A DNA stretch of 64,000 bases from Pseudofabraea citricarpa (lineage: Eukaryota; Ascomycota; Leotiomycetes; Helotiales; Dermateaceae). Under the pieces are notes generated by a model. It was given only the letters and a program-made list of their open reading frames with translations. It searched no databases and was not told where the DNA came from. How positions within the stretch are numbered: the stretch's first letter is position 1; the number at the start of each line of letters is the position of its first letter. Positions 1 to 11,365 of the stretch are shown here, in pieces. Location: positions 1,054,001-1,118,000 of the forward strand of contig JAPWGK010000007.1 in NCBI GenBank assembly GCA_029641185.1, in the 5' to 3' direction. Both the position numbers and the translations under genes were made by a program.

Positions 1-1023
1 GTAATTTTGACTGACGGCCCTAAAGCCTCCGAGTCCATAACCATAGGATCGTAATCCATCTTGCCGGCGATGCAGATGAGCGATAGCGCGAAGGAGTATC
101 TGTAGTGGAGCGGGTGAAAGCGAACTTGTCTCCTCAGCTGTACGGGATGGAAGGCGAAGGCGAAAGTGAAGGCGCAGGTGCGACGCAACGCAACGGAGGG
201 CAATCTGCGAGGCTGACGTGTTCTGCGCTGGGACAATCACGCAAAATCTGTGTTTGCAACTGGGGCCGGGCTGAGCCTTTTGATCGACGTGCCTCGCGGA
301 ATGTTGCTGAATATCAAAAGTTCACACAGCCAGCCTGCGCAGTGGAAGATAATTGATCCGACCACCACGTGCCAGGTGGGTCATGTGCTGGGCATGCTTG
401 GCGGATCACGCGGGACGGATCTGTTTTGGTGGCGAAGACCTTCTTCTCATTGTTGTTGTTGCCAACTTGCAAGTTGCCACTCATCATGTGTCGCATCTCC
501 ATATTGGAAACATGTTCTTCGGCAAATGAAGAAGTCTGGCCATGGCGAGGCTGGGGTCTTGCGGGGATGCAGCTGCCGTACAGTAGGTTTCTTTGATGAG
601 GCCTGTCTTCGTACAGTACCGTACATAGGAAGGAGCCGGCTGGAAAGCGACGAGGCAGGCTGAGCAGCCAATGCCGGAGGCAAATAAGAATAATTCCAAG
701 CGACCAAGGTGAGCTCCAGTGTCAATACCGTGATGTTTATTGAAAGGCTCAGCAAACAGTCTCGTCTAGAAGTCAATCTCTGCGACATCTCGGACCAATC
801 CAACCATTCACACAGCCCCCAAGACTTGCTCAGCCTACCAAAATCCGCGGACCCCTCCGCCCTCGAAACATACATAATCGTCTCTCTCCAACCGCAAACA
901 CCGCACTTCTTCACGCACACACTTCATCCTCACCGCTTCACTCTTCGAATACAGAGTTGTCACAGCACTCCTGCTCTCTAAGATACGCTCTAATACCATC
1001 CAAACGAAAGCAACATCTGCATC
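1..1023. other. Upstream region of the calcipressin gene, no supported gene
   Basis: No reading frame here has recognisable domains, and the open frames on both strands overlap each other and look like chance. The stretch 780-1020 is pyrimidine-rich and A/C-rich, as is typical of a fungal promoter and 5' leader, and it runs directly into the calcipressin ATG at 1024. The palindromic motif GTACAGTAC/CCGTACAT occurs around 573-630. The first few hundred bases could belong to an upstream neighbour outside the window, but nothing shows that. Confidence 0.5.
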
Positions 1024-1773
1024 ATGTCTACCGACTCGTCCCCCCGAGCGTCGCCCTCCAGACGACCACGGACGCCACTCTCGATAGACTTGTCGGCCAT
1101 TCCTCCTCTTGTCCTCCCAACTCCGCCTTCAAATACCCTACTCATCACCAACTTGCAGGATGCCGCCATCTTCCGTCCGGACAACCTTCAGACAATCAAA
1201 GAGCTCGTCAACTCCTCGGCCGCAATTCACTCCTGGGCACCTCTCAAGTCCTTCCGGCGCATCATCGTTTCTTTCTTTGATGAAGCATCTGCCATTCGGA
1301 TAAAGCAAATCTTGGACGGCGAGGCGATTATGGGCGAGCGTGTCAAGGTCTACTTTGGACAACCAACATCGATAGAGGTCAAGGATGAGCATCTCAACCT
1401 CCCAGACGCCGGCAAGCTCTTCTTTATCTCACCGCCCCCTTCCCCGCCCCACGGTTGGGAAATGAAGATGGAAGACGCACCGAATAAGCTGGTTCACGCA
1501 GAGGATCTTGCCGAGGCTCTGGCAAAGTTACATCACCGCCCACGAACAGATCTCCCAGCCTCGCCTAACAGTGACGTTGGCAACTATGGCGGAAGAACAC
1601 GAAGTGGAAGCTCCACTACTATTTATGATCCAAGCGAGCATGGCCACAGCCCCAATCTTCCAGCAATTGAAGTTGAGGACATGACTGGAGATATCGAGAT
1701 GAGCCCGGTTGAGTTCGATAAGCCAATCATGGCACACACTTCGAGGCCGCCTGTTGAGTTAATGGAGCAATGA
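1024..1773 (+). CDS. rcn1: Calcipressin, regulator of calcineurin
   Basis: A single-exon frame of 249 aa that I recognise as a calcipressin (RCAN/Rcn1 family), which binds calcineurin and tunes Ca2+/calmodulin signalling in the cytosol. Residues about 40-115 form the RNP-like N-terminal fold (LLITNLQD near the start, then GERVKVYFGQ). The family signature ISPPPSPPHGWE follows at about residues 137-148; the SPPxSPP serines are known phosphorylation sites in the family. The next segment (EDAPNKLVHAEDLAEAL) is typical of filamentous-fungal orthologues, as is the C-terminal RPPVELM. Length fits fungal members. The ATG at 1024 is the first in frame, preceded by ATC, with a pyrimidine/A-rich leader. 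The downstream neighbour converges on it. High confidence from the signature motif. Confidence 0.93.
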   Translation: MSTDSSPRASPSRRPRTPLSIDLSAIPPLVLPTPPSNTLLITNLQDAAIFRPDNLQTIKELVNSSAAIHSWAPLKSFRRIIVSFFDEASAIRIKQILDGEAIMGERVKVYFGQPTSIEVKDEHLNLPDAGKLFFISPPPSPPHGWEMKMEDAPNKLVHAEDLAEALAKLHHRPRTDLPASPNSDVGNYGGRTRSGSSTTIYDPSEHGHSPNLPAIEVEDMTGDIEMSPVEFDKPIMAHTSRPPVELMEQ

Positions 1774-2518
1774 CAGGATGATGATTCGATGTTTTAGTTC
1801 GGGAATTATTAGGCGTTGAATGGTTAGATTATGTAGAATAAGTTTGACTCTGCATTCGCATTTGCATTGAGCATTGGGAGTTACGGGCCTTGGGCGGGCG
1901 TTGACAGTAGATAAATACCAAGAGTATACACACATCATTGATTCTACAACGCAAGTGTTTATGTGGTTTCAGCGTGCTCTCCTTTAACTTAGATATTTTC
2001 ATATACATCATCTCAATACTCTTACTAGAAGGCCACACGTTGCCCGTATACCAGCCCAGGACATGACCGCAACAATGACGGAGGTGAGAACCAAAGCCCG
2101 AAGATTCCTCCTTTCGATTCCTGGCTCTTTCAATCCCGAAGCATTCAGCTCGCCCACAGTCGTTGTAGTGTGGAAAGTAGGGATATATTTGAACTCAAAA
2201 TTCGTCTCGCTGCCTAAGCCATGTGTCTTGTTCTCAACAATAATAGCGTAAAATATTCGTCGTAGAGCCTAATATCGTCAGTTGAGGCAAGAGACTACAC
2301 ATCGGTAATTCCTACTTTGACTTTGCGTTTGTCGAGATATGGTATGGAACGATATGTGTAACATAATGCCTTTAAAGTGAGACATCGGAATTAGCATTAC
2401 TTATTCTAGAGTCATATCACAACCTCAGTGCGGTTTCAGGCGAGTCTTATATTCCACCATCTAACAACAAACACATTCAAAAGTGCCCAAGGTACTCGAA
2501 CACTCTTGAAATAGCGAG
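1774..2518. other. Convergent intergenic region
   Basis: These 745 bp lie between the 3' ends of the calcipressin gene and the minus-strand oxygenase gene. They should hold both 3' UTRs and polyadenylation signals. I see no coding signal, RNA gene or repeat; the one short plus-strand open frame at 2063-2251 has no recognisable features. Confidence 0.5.
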
Positions 2519-4077
2519 TTAGTGGGCCATAGGACAATGCAGCCTCTTGAGGATGTGGCTGGTACAAGAACAAGTCAGAATGATGTATACCATAAAGAAG
2601 ATGCATTGTCCTGCCACAAGAGCTGTGTAGTATAAACTCGGTCGGCCAATACCCAGCGCATCAGAAAGCTCATGTCCATTGAGCCAACGAGTGTTGGCAT
2701 TTAAAAAGTCTCTGGATGCGTACGCGGGCGCTTGGCCCTGCAGAGATAGAATTATGTTGTTAGCTAGGATTTTTGATGTCTCGCTAGGTTGGATCTCTGA
2801 AAGCAAAATTGATTCCATGATATGCTTGGCCTTTTCTGGCGTCTCAAAGAACGACGTTGGAGTGCCTAGATAATGTGCAACCAAGCGCCATAAGGCCATG
2901 TAGTCAGCAATCTCCTGCTCGCGAAGCCAGATGCCCTGCCTAGGAAACCCAAGCCATATCAAAGTTGCTGAGAATGTACCAATTGTGGCAACTGAGTCCA
3001 GGTCATTGATGGGAACACCATAATCTTCTACGTTGTAATACTCTGGTCGCTCTGCAGCTAGCTTCATAATCCGTCGACGGACCGCAGCATGCAAGAGCCT
3101 CACTCTCACAGATGAGGCATGGCCTTCTCCACCCGGCTTGATTGATTGTAGAGATTGCGTGACTTGAAGTATGTGCTGGGTTGTTTCATACATCCGATGC
3201 CGAGCTACTTTGGTCGAAAATCCACCGGTACGAGCCAAGACCTCGACAACTAAACTCTCCAAATCAGAGCTGGCCAAGATAAAATAATACATGTTGACAT
3301 TTGTATATAGATAGGAGGTAGAACGAAAAGAGCCATAGTATAGAATAGATCACTGACCTCGATTAGCGCCCATACCACCCAGCAGAGATCTACAAAAAGC
3401 AGAAAGTCAGTACCAACAGACAGGCAAGGTGATGTAAGCAGAAGTGCATGCAATGGGTATAATTAGTAGTAGAACAAATAATGCACTGCGGATTGAGATT
3501 ATATCGTGGTCAATTGCTACTCTTTGGAGCTCTGTCGCTTCCTTGAGCACCGGTAGTAGGACTACCTAACTCTGTACACATATCTATCCCAGCAGCAGTA
3601 CGCCAGTATGTGAACTTACTGATATGCAAGCTAAATTCCATGTCAGAAATTGGGTTAAAAACGACAAATGCAAGGGATGATGTGGTTTACGGCAGTTAGA
3701 GCAACCCCCCCGTATCTGTAGAAGACATCTTGCCCTCTTGCAATCTGGTCCCAGTCTACCCAGTCCGGTATTCTGTTAACCTCTTCCCACAGTCTTGTCA
3801 AGGTTGCGTCGTCTGGGGCATGGTCTTTCAAGAGCTTGTACAAATCCCTCTTTGGACCCTCCAGCGGTCCCTTGCTGGGATTCCTAGGTAGTGCTTTTGA
3901 AGTCGAGGGGGCCAATTCATCAAGGACATTTAGAGCCTCTTCCCCCAAAACATCATAGGAGAACTTGAGAGGGTGCATTTGCTCGGCTGTCAAATGATGT
4001 GGTGTCCACTGAAATGTATAGCCCCATGCATGCCTGGTGTTTTCATCCTTTCGTCGACATGGATTGTGCCAAGCCAT
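2519..4077 (-). CDS. ER-bound oxygenase mpaB / rubber-oxygenase (Lcp) domain protein (DUF2236)
   Basis: Four exons on the minus strand: 4077-3691, 3630-3620 (11 nt), 3389-3358 (32 nt) and 3249-2519. The splices give about 386 aa and keep phase throughout. Joined, the frame reads through GGVALTA, LAYQ, SLLGGMGANR and VVEVLARTGGF, the conserved core of the MPAB_Lcp catalytic domain. The family includes MpaB of mycophenolic acid synthesis, which is ER-bound and cleaves a farnesyl chain oxidatively, and the b-type-haem latex-clearing proteins. The N-terminal RHAWGYTFQWTP and the IPDWVDWDQIARGQDVFYRYGG stretch are also typical of fungal members. The C-terminus has one hydrophobic segment (about residues 350-370). 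The start is uncertain: ATG 4077 is the first in frame, but 4246-4100 (minus) holds a hydrophobic reading (LLCCLLLPLPLIFLL) that could be an unplaced membrane-anchor exon. No other pathway gene is nearby, so the substrate is unknown. Confidence 0.8.
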
Positions 4078-5185
4078 GGGAAATGCCAAAGTTGTCTATG
4101 TAACAAGAAAAAGGGACGTCCGAGAGAGATATTCGACAGTAGTGGGAGAGGAGAAAGATGAGGGGAAGGGGGAGAAGCAAACAACACAGGAGTGAAGACG
4201 AGACAGGTGGGGAGAAAGTGGTGGCAAGGATACGGGCCAATGACATAATGTCAAGATGTATCTACGAGTGGTAGTGCATTTGTGAGAAGACTACGGTAGG
4301 GGACGGAAGTTACAGGTACTCGTTTTTTGAGTATCTTGCCCAATGCCATGTCGAGCTTCTCGGTGAGGGAATTTAAGGTGTGCAAAGGACAGAGACAGCT
4401 CGCAGCTCTTATCTCACGATGACATATCCAAGGCGCTGCAGCCTTTCCTCTTTTGCGTAGTTCTAGTACCGAGGGGAAGTACAGTACTAGAGTACCTCGT
4501 GGCACACGTGACTACGCACCTACCCCATCTGTGCTTAGGTATGAGATAAATAATACCTACCTAGGTAGCTATAGCTAGCCTATCCTATCCTATAGGTACC
4601 TAGCTAAGTACCTGAGTACCTCTCATTGGAACCTACCTAGTCTACTAAATACTACACTACATCACAAAAAGCCACAGCAATAAGCACAGTTATCACCAAC
4701 GCGCACAGATACAGACTGCCAATGCCAATGCCAAGCCCCTGCAGCGCGTTGTGGTGATAAAGTGCTGCGTGCCTGATCCTCGCTACTCGTTCCTCAACTG
4801 GCGCGCCCGAAAATCATAATAAGGAATAATATTGAAGCTCCTTCCCAGCTCCCGCCCATCATTTCATATCGTCCTGCGTGCCCCGTTCGTTCCCTTGAGC
4901 CCTTCTGTCTTCTCTGCAATGTCACTCATCCCTATATTTCCTTGACCATTCACACACTCATTATCCGCTCACTGCAAACTGCCTGGCTGAACGCAGTACG
5001 CGCGCCGTTGTAAGTAAGATAAACAAACCAGAGCAAATCCATCTATCCCCTTCCGTCGCCCACCACTGACTGACCTGACTGACCTGACTGATATCCCATA
5101 GCCTTCGCTTTTTCTCCCATGTCCTCTCCATTCTCTTACGACCATTACTACCTCCGGGGTTCATGCTCATGGCTTTCTGCTGGAC
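4078..5185. other. Divergent promoter region with low-complexity CCTAGGTA tract
   Basis: This 1.1-kb region lies between two divergently transcribed genes. The part next to the oxygenase gene (4100-4250) is CT-rich on the minus strand. The tract 4541-4645 consists of repeated CTACCTAGGTA/TAGCTAGC words that can fold back on themselves; it is low-complexity sequence, not a gene. GTACAGTACTAGAGTAC occurs near 4479-4496. The last 200 bp are C/T-rich, include a CTGAC tandem (5065-5090), and form the leader of the WD40 gene. Confidence 0.5.
5010..5101 (+). other. Probable intron in the 5' UTR of the WD40 gene
   Basis: A strong donor, GTAAGTAAG, begins at 5010. An acceptor, CCCATAG, ends at 5101, with CTGACTGA just upstream as a possible branch point. 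The 92-nt length fits the other introns in the window. The predicted intron lies wholly upstream of the ATG at 5186, so it would not change the protein. This is inferred from sequence alone. Confidence 0.5.
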
Positions 5186-8100
5186 ATGGCTTCATCCACT
5201 CCTTCGAATCCTAGAACATTTACTGCCAACACAGGCCTTGGACTCAAGCTGACGCCTTCAAACTCCCCATATTCGCGAAATCCAAGATCCCCTGGGCGCA
5301 GGGGCCTGTATGATGCGAATCTATCCCTCCAAAGAATAATTGGGACGACAGTCTCTTCCCCGGCCGCCTTCGACACTCTCTCATCCTCCCAAATATTTGC
5401 CTATTGCGCCGGTGCTGCGGCTGTAGTAGTCAACATTCATGACGCAACAGCTGATGCACCACGGCGACACTCACAACGCTTTTTCCGAGCCCGCCCAACG
5501 GCTACAGCGCTTTCGACAGCACCTGCGACCTCATACAACCCCTCGACCCCAACAAGTAACCACACGAACACGGCCAATGACGGCAGGAATCGATCCATTG
5601 CGACCCTCAGAGATGCGGCCATCCCATACTCGCCGACTACTTCCCACACAAGTCTTGACTGGGGTGACTCGCCCTCCTCTAGGACATGGACGAGTAGAGA
5701 AAGGATCAAGGCGGCAACATGTCTTTCTATCAGCCGAGACGGAAAACTATTGGCTGTTGGCGAGGTAGACCTAACCTGCTCAGCTACCATGACCGACCAG
5801 TAACTAACATTGTTATAGACGGGCTACTCACCGCGGGTTCTAGTTTTCTCCTTGCTAGAAAACTCATCTGATACCCCTCTTGCCATTTTAAATGAGCACA
5901 CCTATGGAGTCCGCGCTGTTGCCTTTAGCCCAGACCATAGCTATCTTGCCAGTCTCGGGTCGCCAAATGATGGGTTTCTCTATGTCTGGTCCATCAAGGG
6001 TAGTTTAACAAAACTTCATTCGAGTAACAAATGTACGAGTTTTGTTAAGCAAATGATATGGTTGGGCAGCAACATCATCACGTACGTTACAGGTCATATC
6101 TCCCCCCTACTAGGACAGGCCCACGCGCATCATAGATTGTTTCTCGGCAATATCAGGCACTGACCATCACAGGATTGGGACACGCCATATAAAGGTGTGG
6201 AGGATAGAGGAAGCGCGAACTACATCACCCACAAAGCCAAAATTTGCGCTGGATGGAACACCCCAAGCAACGCCTGTGCAGCCTATTTTGAAAACTCTGG
6301 CAGGTCGTAATTGTGTCCTTGGGCCGCTAGTTGAGGCTACATTTACTTGCATAGCTGTAATCTCCGAGCAAAAGGCAATTGTGTGTTCCGAGAAAGGGGA
6401 TATCTGTTTACTAGATGATACAGACGGTCTAAAGTTAAGTAAGCTGTCCAACGTTGGCTTCGCTATCACCTGTCTAGCAGTAAATACCGAGCTGCATAGC
6501 CTGCGTATCGGTGGTCGAAATGGAACAGTAAAGCTGCTCGATCTTGATGAACTTTTGACCTCAGTCACATTTCCAGGATCACCAACCTTGCATTTAGAGT
6601 CAACTACCAGCCATCTCTGTGCCATGGGATATGCTGGACAAAGCCTTGTCACCGTCGATTCAAGACATCTGATTGAGATAATGCCTCCTATATTACATGA
6701 TGACTCCGAAATTAAGCAGATCCAGATTCCAGCACACGGCGATTCCGTCATGGGAGTATGCTTACTAACTCCGTTCAACTCGATGAAAGCTGATTTCATT
6801 ACCTGGTCTGCCGATGGTATCATTGTATTTTGGGATTTGGATGGGATGAACAAAATGTCTTTCTCGGTTGAGATTGAGCAGTTGTGTCTGGGCGACGAGG
6901 AGCCCGCTAATCAATGTCAGATTGTTCGCGCATCTGATGGCGTGAAATTTCTCGTTGTGGGTGATAGATATGGGGTCCTCAAAATCATCGAGCCAGGTAC
7001 AGAAACTTGCGTTCTTGATTCAAAGGCGCATAACGGAGAAATCCAAGACATCGCCTTGTACGAAGACAGTAGTTCTACGCTTGTAGCGTCATGTGGGCGC
7101 GACAGAACAATACAGCTGTTTCGGCGCAGCCAGAAGACATGGGCGCTGGTGCAGACCATGGATGAACATTCCGCAAGTGTCTGCAAGATCTCCTTCGCGG
7201 AAAACGGCGACAAGTTGATTTCATGCTCCACGGGAAGAGAGATCCACATCAGGCAGCTGGTCAAGAAGACCGTTGCTGGGGAGGATGTGGTAGCTGCAGT
7301 ACCCTTTAGGATCATTACTCTAAAAGCCTCCCCGGTGTCGATGGCGGTCTGTGCAACAGATTCCCGAACAACCACCTTCGTGGTATCTATGTTGGACCGG
7401 ACAGTGGCTACATATGATCTGGCCACTGGGCGACTCGTAAGCTCGTTCCGTGCTACAGACAACGAGGGATCGGAGGCAGTTGTTTTGGACGCTCTTGTGA
7501 TGAGCAGGTCAAGCATGCTACCTGGTCGGCCAGCTATACTCGCAGGGGTCTCGGGAACTGACAAGTCAGTGAGAATTTATGATGCAAATACGGGATCATT
7601 TTTGGACCGTGAATGGGGACACACGGGAGCCGTTACTGGTGTGGCTCTTGTGGAGAATGCCGACTCGGACAGAAAGATTCTGATAAGTACAGGTTTGGAT
7701 GGCACTATTATGTTATGGGACCTCTCCCCAAAAACGCCTGGTCTTCAAGAACCAATTGAACTATCAAATCGGGAAGATTCTCCGCCCAAAGAAGCAACTT
7801 CAGCTCGTCCTCCGTTACGCAGAGTGCTTTCAAAGGCTGAACTGGCTGAATTTCAACGCGCTTCCCCTCTTTCGACCCAGACTGGTAGAAGTTCACCACC
7901 CCGAGTTGTACGGCGCAAGACGTCTAGATATGGCCTGTCGTCACAGTCATCTGCCCTTGCACCACCCCCTATACCTTCTTCGCAACACTACTCTTCGGTG
8001 TCGGAAGATTCGTCACTGAAGAGCCGTGGATCTCCACGAAACAGGTCTCGTAGCCCACCGCCCAGTCCTAAAGGAAAGGAGATGAGACGTCCGTCACTTG

Positions 8101-8474
8101 CCTCTCTCGACTCCCGGAGTCGTAATAAGAGTAATGGGAACTTCAATGAGTTTGGTACATTGAACATGGCGACTGAACAAGCTTGCAGGACACTGCGGGC
8201 CTACCGAAAGAAGTTATTGTCGTCGGAGTCGGTCAAAGAGTCGTCCTTGAAAGAGCTTGATCAGGAGCTTCGGCTTACAGCTATGGCCCTAGGGGAAAAG
8301 AGTTTGAAATCCAAAGCCATTAGCGAAACGGTCTTGTCCGATCTGCTTGAGAGGATCGAGTTAATGTTCGACGAGAAACTACGGCTCACCAAGCTTGTTT
8401 CGGAGCCTGGGCAGAATAACGATCAAGCTGCGAGAGTTGTAGGAGATGTAGTCATGTCGACAAGCTCGAGCTAG
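5186..8474 (+). CDS. Large WD40-repeat protein, MABP1/WDR62-like
   Basis: Three exons, 5186-5764, 5819-6081 and 6173-8474, separated by introns of 54 and 91 nt, encode about 1047 aa with phase preserved. Residues 1-40 are basic and proline/serine-rich. A WD40 domain follows with many blades; visible repeats include HTYGVRAVAFSPD..LASLG..LYVWSI, GTRHIKVWRIE, ITWSADGIIVFWDLDG, VASCGRDRTIQLFRR and STGLDGTIMLWDLS. About 14 blades over residues 40-780 would form two propellers. Residues about 790-920 are disordered, Ser/Pro/Arg-rich, and the last 120 residues are helical and charged (TEQACRTLRAYRKKLL, then an acidic/leucine pattern), probably a coiled coil. Architecture and length match fungal relatives of mitogen-activated protein kinase-binding protein 1/WDR62, which act as scaffolds. 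The exact function in fungi is not known to me. A 5'-UTR intron is likely. Confidence 0.85.
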
Positions 8475-8831
8475 TAGTACCGAATTAAGGAGGAGGGATT
8501 TGTGTATTTTTCTCTCATTAGGGGCGAATAAAGGAGTTTCGGGTTTGGTTCTCTAGCCAGAGGAGTTTGGGGTTTACATTGAAAATGCCACTGCGGGTTT
8601 CGATGTGGGTGGATAATGACGGCCGGAAATACAGGGTTGATTCTCACAGATGGAGCTTTTAATGGTTGGATAGCCATGTGGGTGGACTGGTTGATTTAGA
8701 GCATCAGCGAAAGGAGGATTAAATAATGCATTAATTTATTTTGATTCTTTTCGTATCATGAAATGTACAAATGTTACGTCGATCCTTTGATGGATGGTTC
8801 TATTCGCCTACCATGATCTGATAGACTATTA
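8475..8831. other. Short convergent intergenic region
   Basis: These 357 bp lie between the stop codons of the WD40 and RGP1 genes. They must contain both 3' UTRs. I see no gene or repeat. Confidence 0.5.
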
Positions 8832-11365
8832 TTATACAACAAGTCCGCCGCTATCAGACCTCTCGTCCAATTCAACACCTCCCGCAAGGGCTCCTCCATA
8901 CACCCTCAGTGGAACTGATATCTCAAAGCTTTCACACTCAATCGTCTCAGCTGCAGCCAAAATAATACCACGATCATCTAGAAACACTTCCTCGAGAAGA
9001 TCTGTGTAGCCATCATTCACTACGCCGGCATCGGTTGAGGCCAAACGCGGAGTAACAAACTCAATTCGGACACGCCAATCTAGGTTCACGCCACTTGTGA
9101 TAAACTCAGGTGTTGCAGAGATAGGTATGGTAGGCGAAAAAACGATTCGGCGGGCAAAGAGAGTGGATTCAGAATGTGACACATGGACTTTGCGAGTAAC
9201 GCGGAGAATGCTAGCCTCAGACCGCAGAGCAATGCCTGATTCAACAGACTCAGAAGTTTCCAAGGCAGCGTGTACCGCATAGCACTGTATCTCAGCGTCA
9301 GTAAAATCAACTGCGACGGTGATGGTCTCGCCTAGGCGATAAGCTGGTCGTGCAAGCATCACAACAGCAACTCGTTTTCCGCTGCGTGCGATCTCGAACC
9401 GATTCGCACTCTGCCGTGACTCAGTAGCAATATTGCTACGTAGAATTGCCATGTCAATCGCATCTTTAGCTGTTGTTGGTTGCTCGAGTCCTGATGCTCG
9501 TCGAGACTTGGGTGCTTCTGTAGGCGAAAGCAAACCAAGGCTGGAATTTTGCCGCTGCTTGGTCAATAGTTCATCTGCATATGCCATGAAATCATCCAAT
9601 GTTGACTCCTTTGCAAGTGATTTCAAAATAGATCCTTTGCGATTCGCCACTGAGTCTGGCTTTGTGTGAGATGGCATATCATCCAAACTTTCCACAAGAG
9701 CCTGGTCTCTCAAGATAATATACGGTGCCATTAGATCATGACCCAGAAGCTCTCCATGACTGTTGACACTGCCCAGTACGCGAAATGGGATCTCAACAGA
9801 TTTGACCTGCTGCTCTCGCGCACCCCCTGGTCTCTGCGTGCCGATTACAAGCTTATATGATATCTTGATGGCTTTCCCTCGATGTGTAGGCGGAAGCCCG
9901 CGCGGCAACTTAAAGGAATATTGGTAGCTCCTGGATTCACCTGGTGCTAGACGAAGATCCACGAACAAGATGCTTTGCGGAGTGGATAGCAATGGAATAG
10001 AACGAGAGCTAGCAATCCCTCGCATATCTTTGATACTGCTAAGCTCGCCACCTCCTAGGAGACCTCCAAGAGATTCACCAATGTTACCCCATCCAAAACC
10101 TCGGAGAATGCCACTGTCCCTTTTGTTGCTCTCGACACCAATAACTCCTCCACCTTGGCCGCCAACTGCACCTTTACGTTTGACCTCTTCAAAGGGTGTT
10201 TGACTGATCAAGGAGGCATCGAGAGTAAATGATCCATGGATTTGTGCGTAGCCCATCATCAACGTTTCAGGTGCCCGATGATTACTTGTGGGAACAAGAT
10301 TCGAGGGTCGCCTAGAATGTGTTCCTACGCCTAAAGGATTTCGGCCAACATTTTGTGGTAGGTATTCAGACGCAAGAGTTTCGGTCGAATTATTGCTCAA
10401 TGAATAAAACTCACCGCTGCTTCTAGGAGTTCCAGCAATACTAGCTGGAGATAATATCCTAGCCACTGGCGCTGGGTGCTCTGATATGATCGTTGGAATA
10501 GAATCCTTGGATCGTGGTGACAAAAGTTGATGGACGTTACTCGGATACCCATCGCTAATTTGTGTTCTTACTTGGTCGCTCTGATGCTCGTCAACAGAAG
10601 GTGGTGCGGCTGGAAACTTAAATGCCTGAGCTTGTGAGAAGGAGGGAGAAGCTTTGCGACGGGTAAATGGTGGTCCTGGTGTACTTGGTGTGCTCGGCGC
10701 AGTTGCAGCACCAGGTCGCCGTATAGGTCTACTTGGCAGAGTGATTTCATTTCCTCCGAATGGTAGAGAGGAGTTGAGTGGTGATGAATATGAGGTAGAT
10801 ATCCGTGGACCTAATGGTGCTAACCTGAGTTAGCTGCAGGCTTTTCAATTTTCTGGTTGAACATACCTGAAGATGGGCCTGCTGAATTAGCACCCCCTCT
10901 CCGTGGAACAATTTGTAAACTCGCAGAACGCCCATGTCCCCTTGAGAGTCTTCTAGGTCCATCACCCCGAGTATTAGCATCCTCAACCGCACCCTCGCTA
11001 GCTCCGATTGAGATGATTGAGAGTGATCGTTGATGAGGACTGCCATCCAAAGTTGTCTTAGGGAATCCACCATTCCATGATCCAGAGCCTGGTCGTGCCC
11101 TCCCCGTTCCCGGGCCTGTTGGCACGTTCAGTGACAATGTCGAACGATGACCTCTACTAGGAGGTGCAGGGCGAGGACTCAGGTTGGATGGGTTCCTTGT
11201 CTGGGGTGGTTTCCTGTTGGTGGTGGGATGAAGTGATGTGCGCGACGGTACCGGCGTTGTAGCAACATTCTTGAAGGTAATTTTGCATTCGATTTCCTCG
11301 CCAGCGAAAACTGTTTGCTCGGTCCATTGTACAAACACCCGGATATTGCTCAATGGCATCGACAT
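8832..11365 (-). CDS. rgp1: RGP1, subunit of the Ric1-Rgp1 GEF for Ypt6/Rab6
   Basis: Two minus-strand exons, 11365-10867 and 10819-8832, separated by a 47-nt intron (donor GTATGT; branch GCTAAC close to the acceptor TTAG), encode about 828 aa. The N-terminus SNIRVFVQWTEQTVFAGEEI, then CKITFKNVA, is the hallmark of fungal Rgp1, an arrestin-like beta fold. A long disordered Ser/Pro/Arg-rich stretch follows (about residues 40-340, with SPRPAPPSRGHR). The conserved C-terminal half has LRLAPGESRSYQYSFKLPRG, KAIKISYKLVIGTQR and VEIPFRVLG, and ends in ISVPLRVYGG. With Ric1, Rgp1 activates the Golgi Rab Ypt6 in endosome-to-Golgi retrieval. The start at 11365 (MSMPLSNIRV) gives the usual family N-terminus. 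An in-frame ATG at 11419 would add 18 residues, and a splice from a 5'-UTR donor near 11470 is possible. Confidence 0.88.

Noticed and set aside
250..920. Overlapping open frames on both strands upstream of calcipressin
   Set aside because: They overlap each other in several frames, have no recognisable motifs and Cys/His-poor random composition, and lie in leader-like DNA.
6917..7564. Long minus-strand frame opposite the WD40 gene
   Set aside because: An antisense shadow of strongly coding WD40 sequence with no motif of its own.
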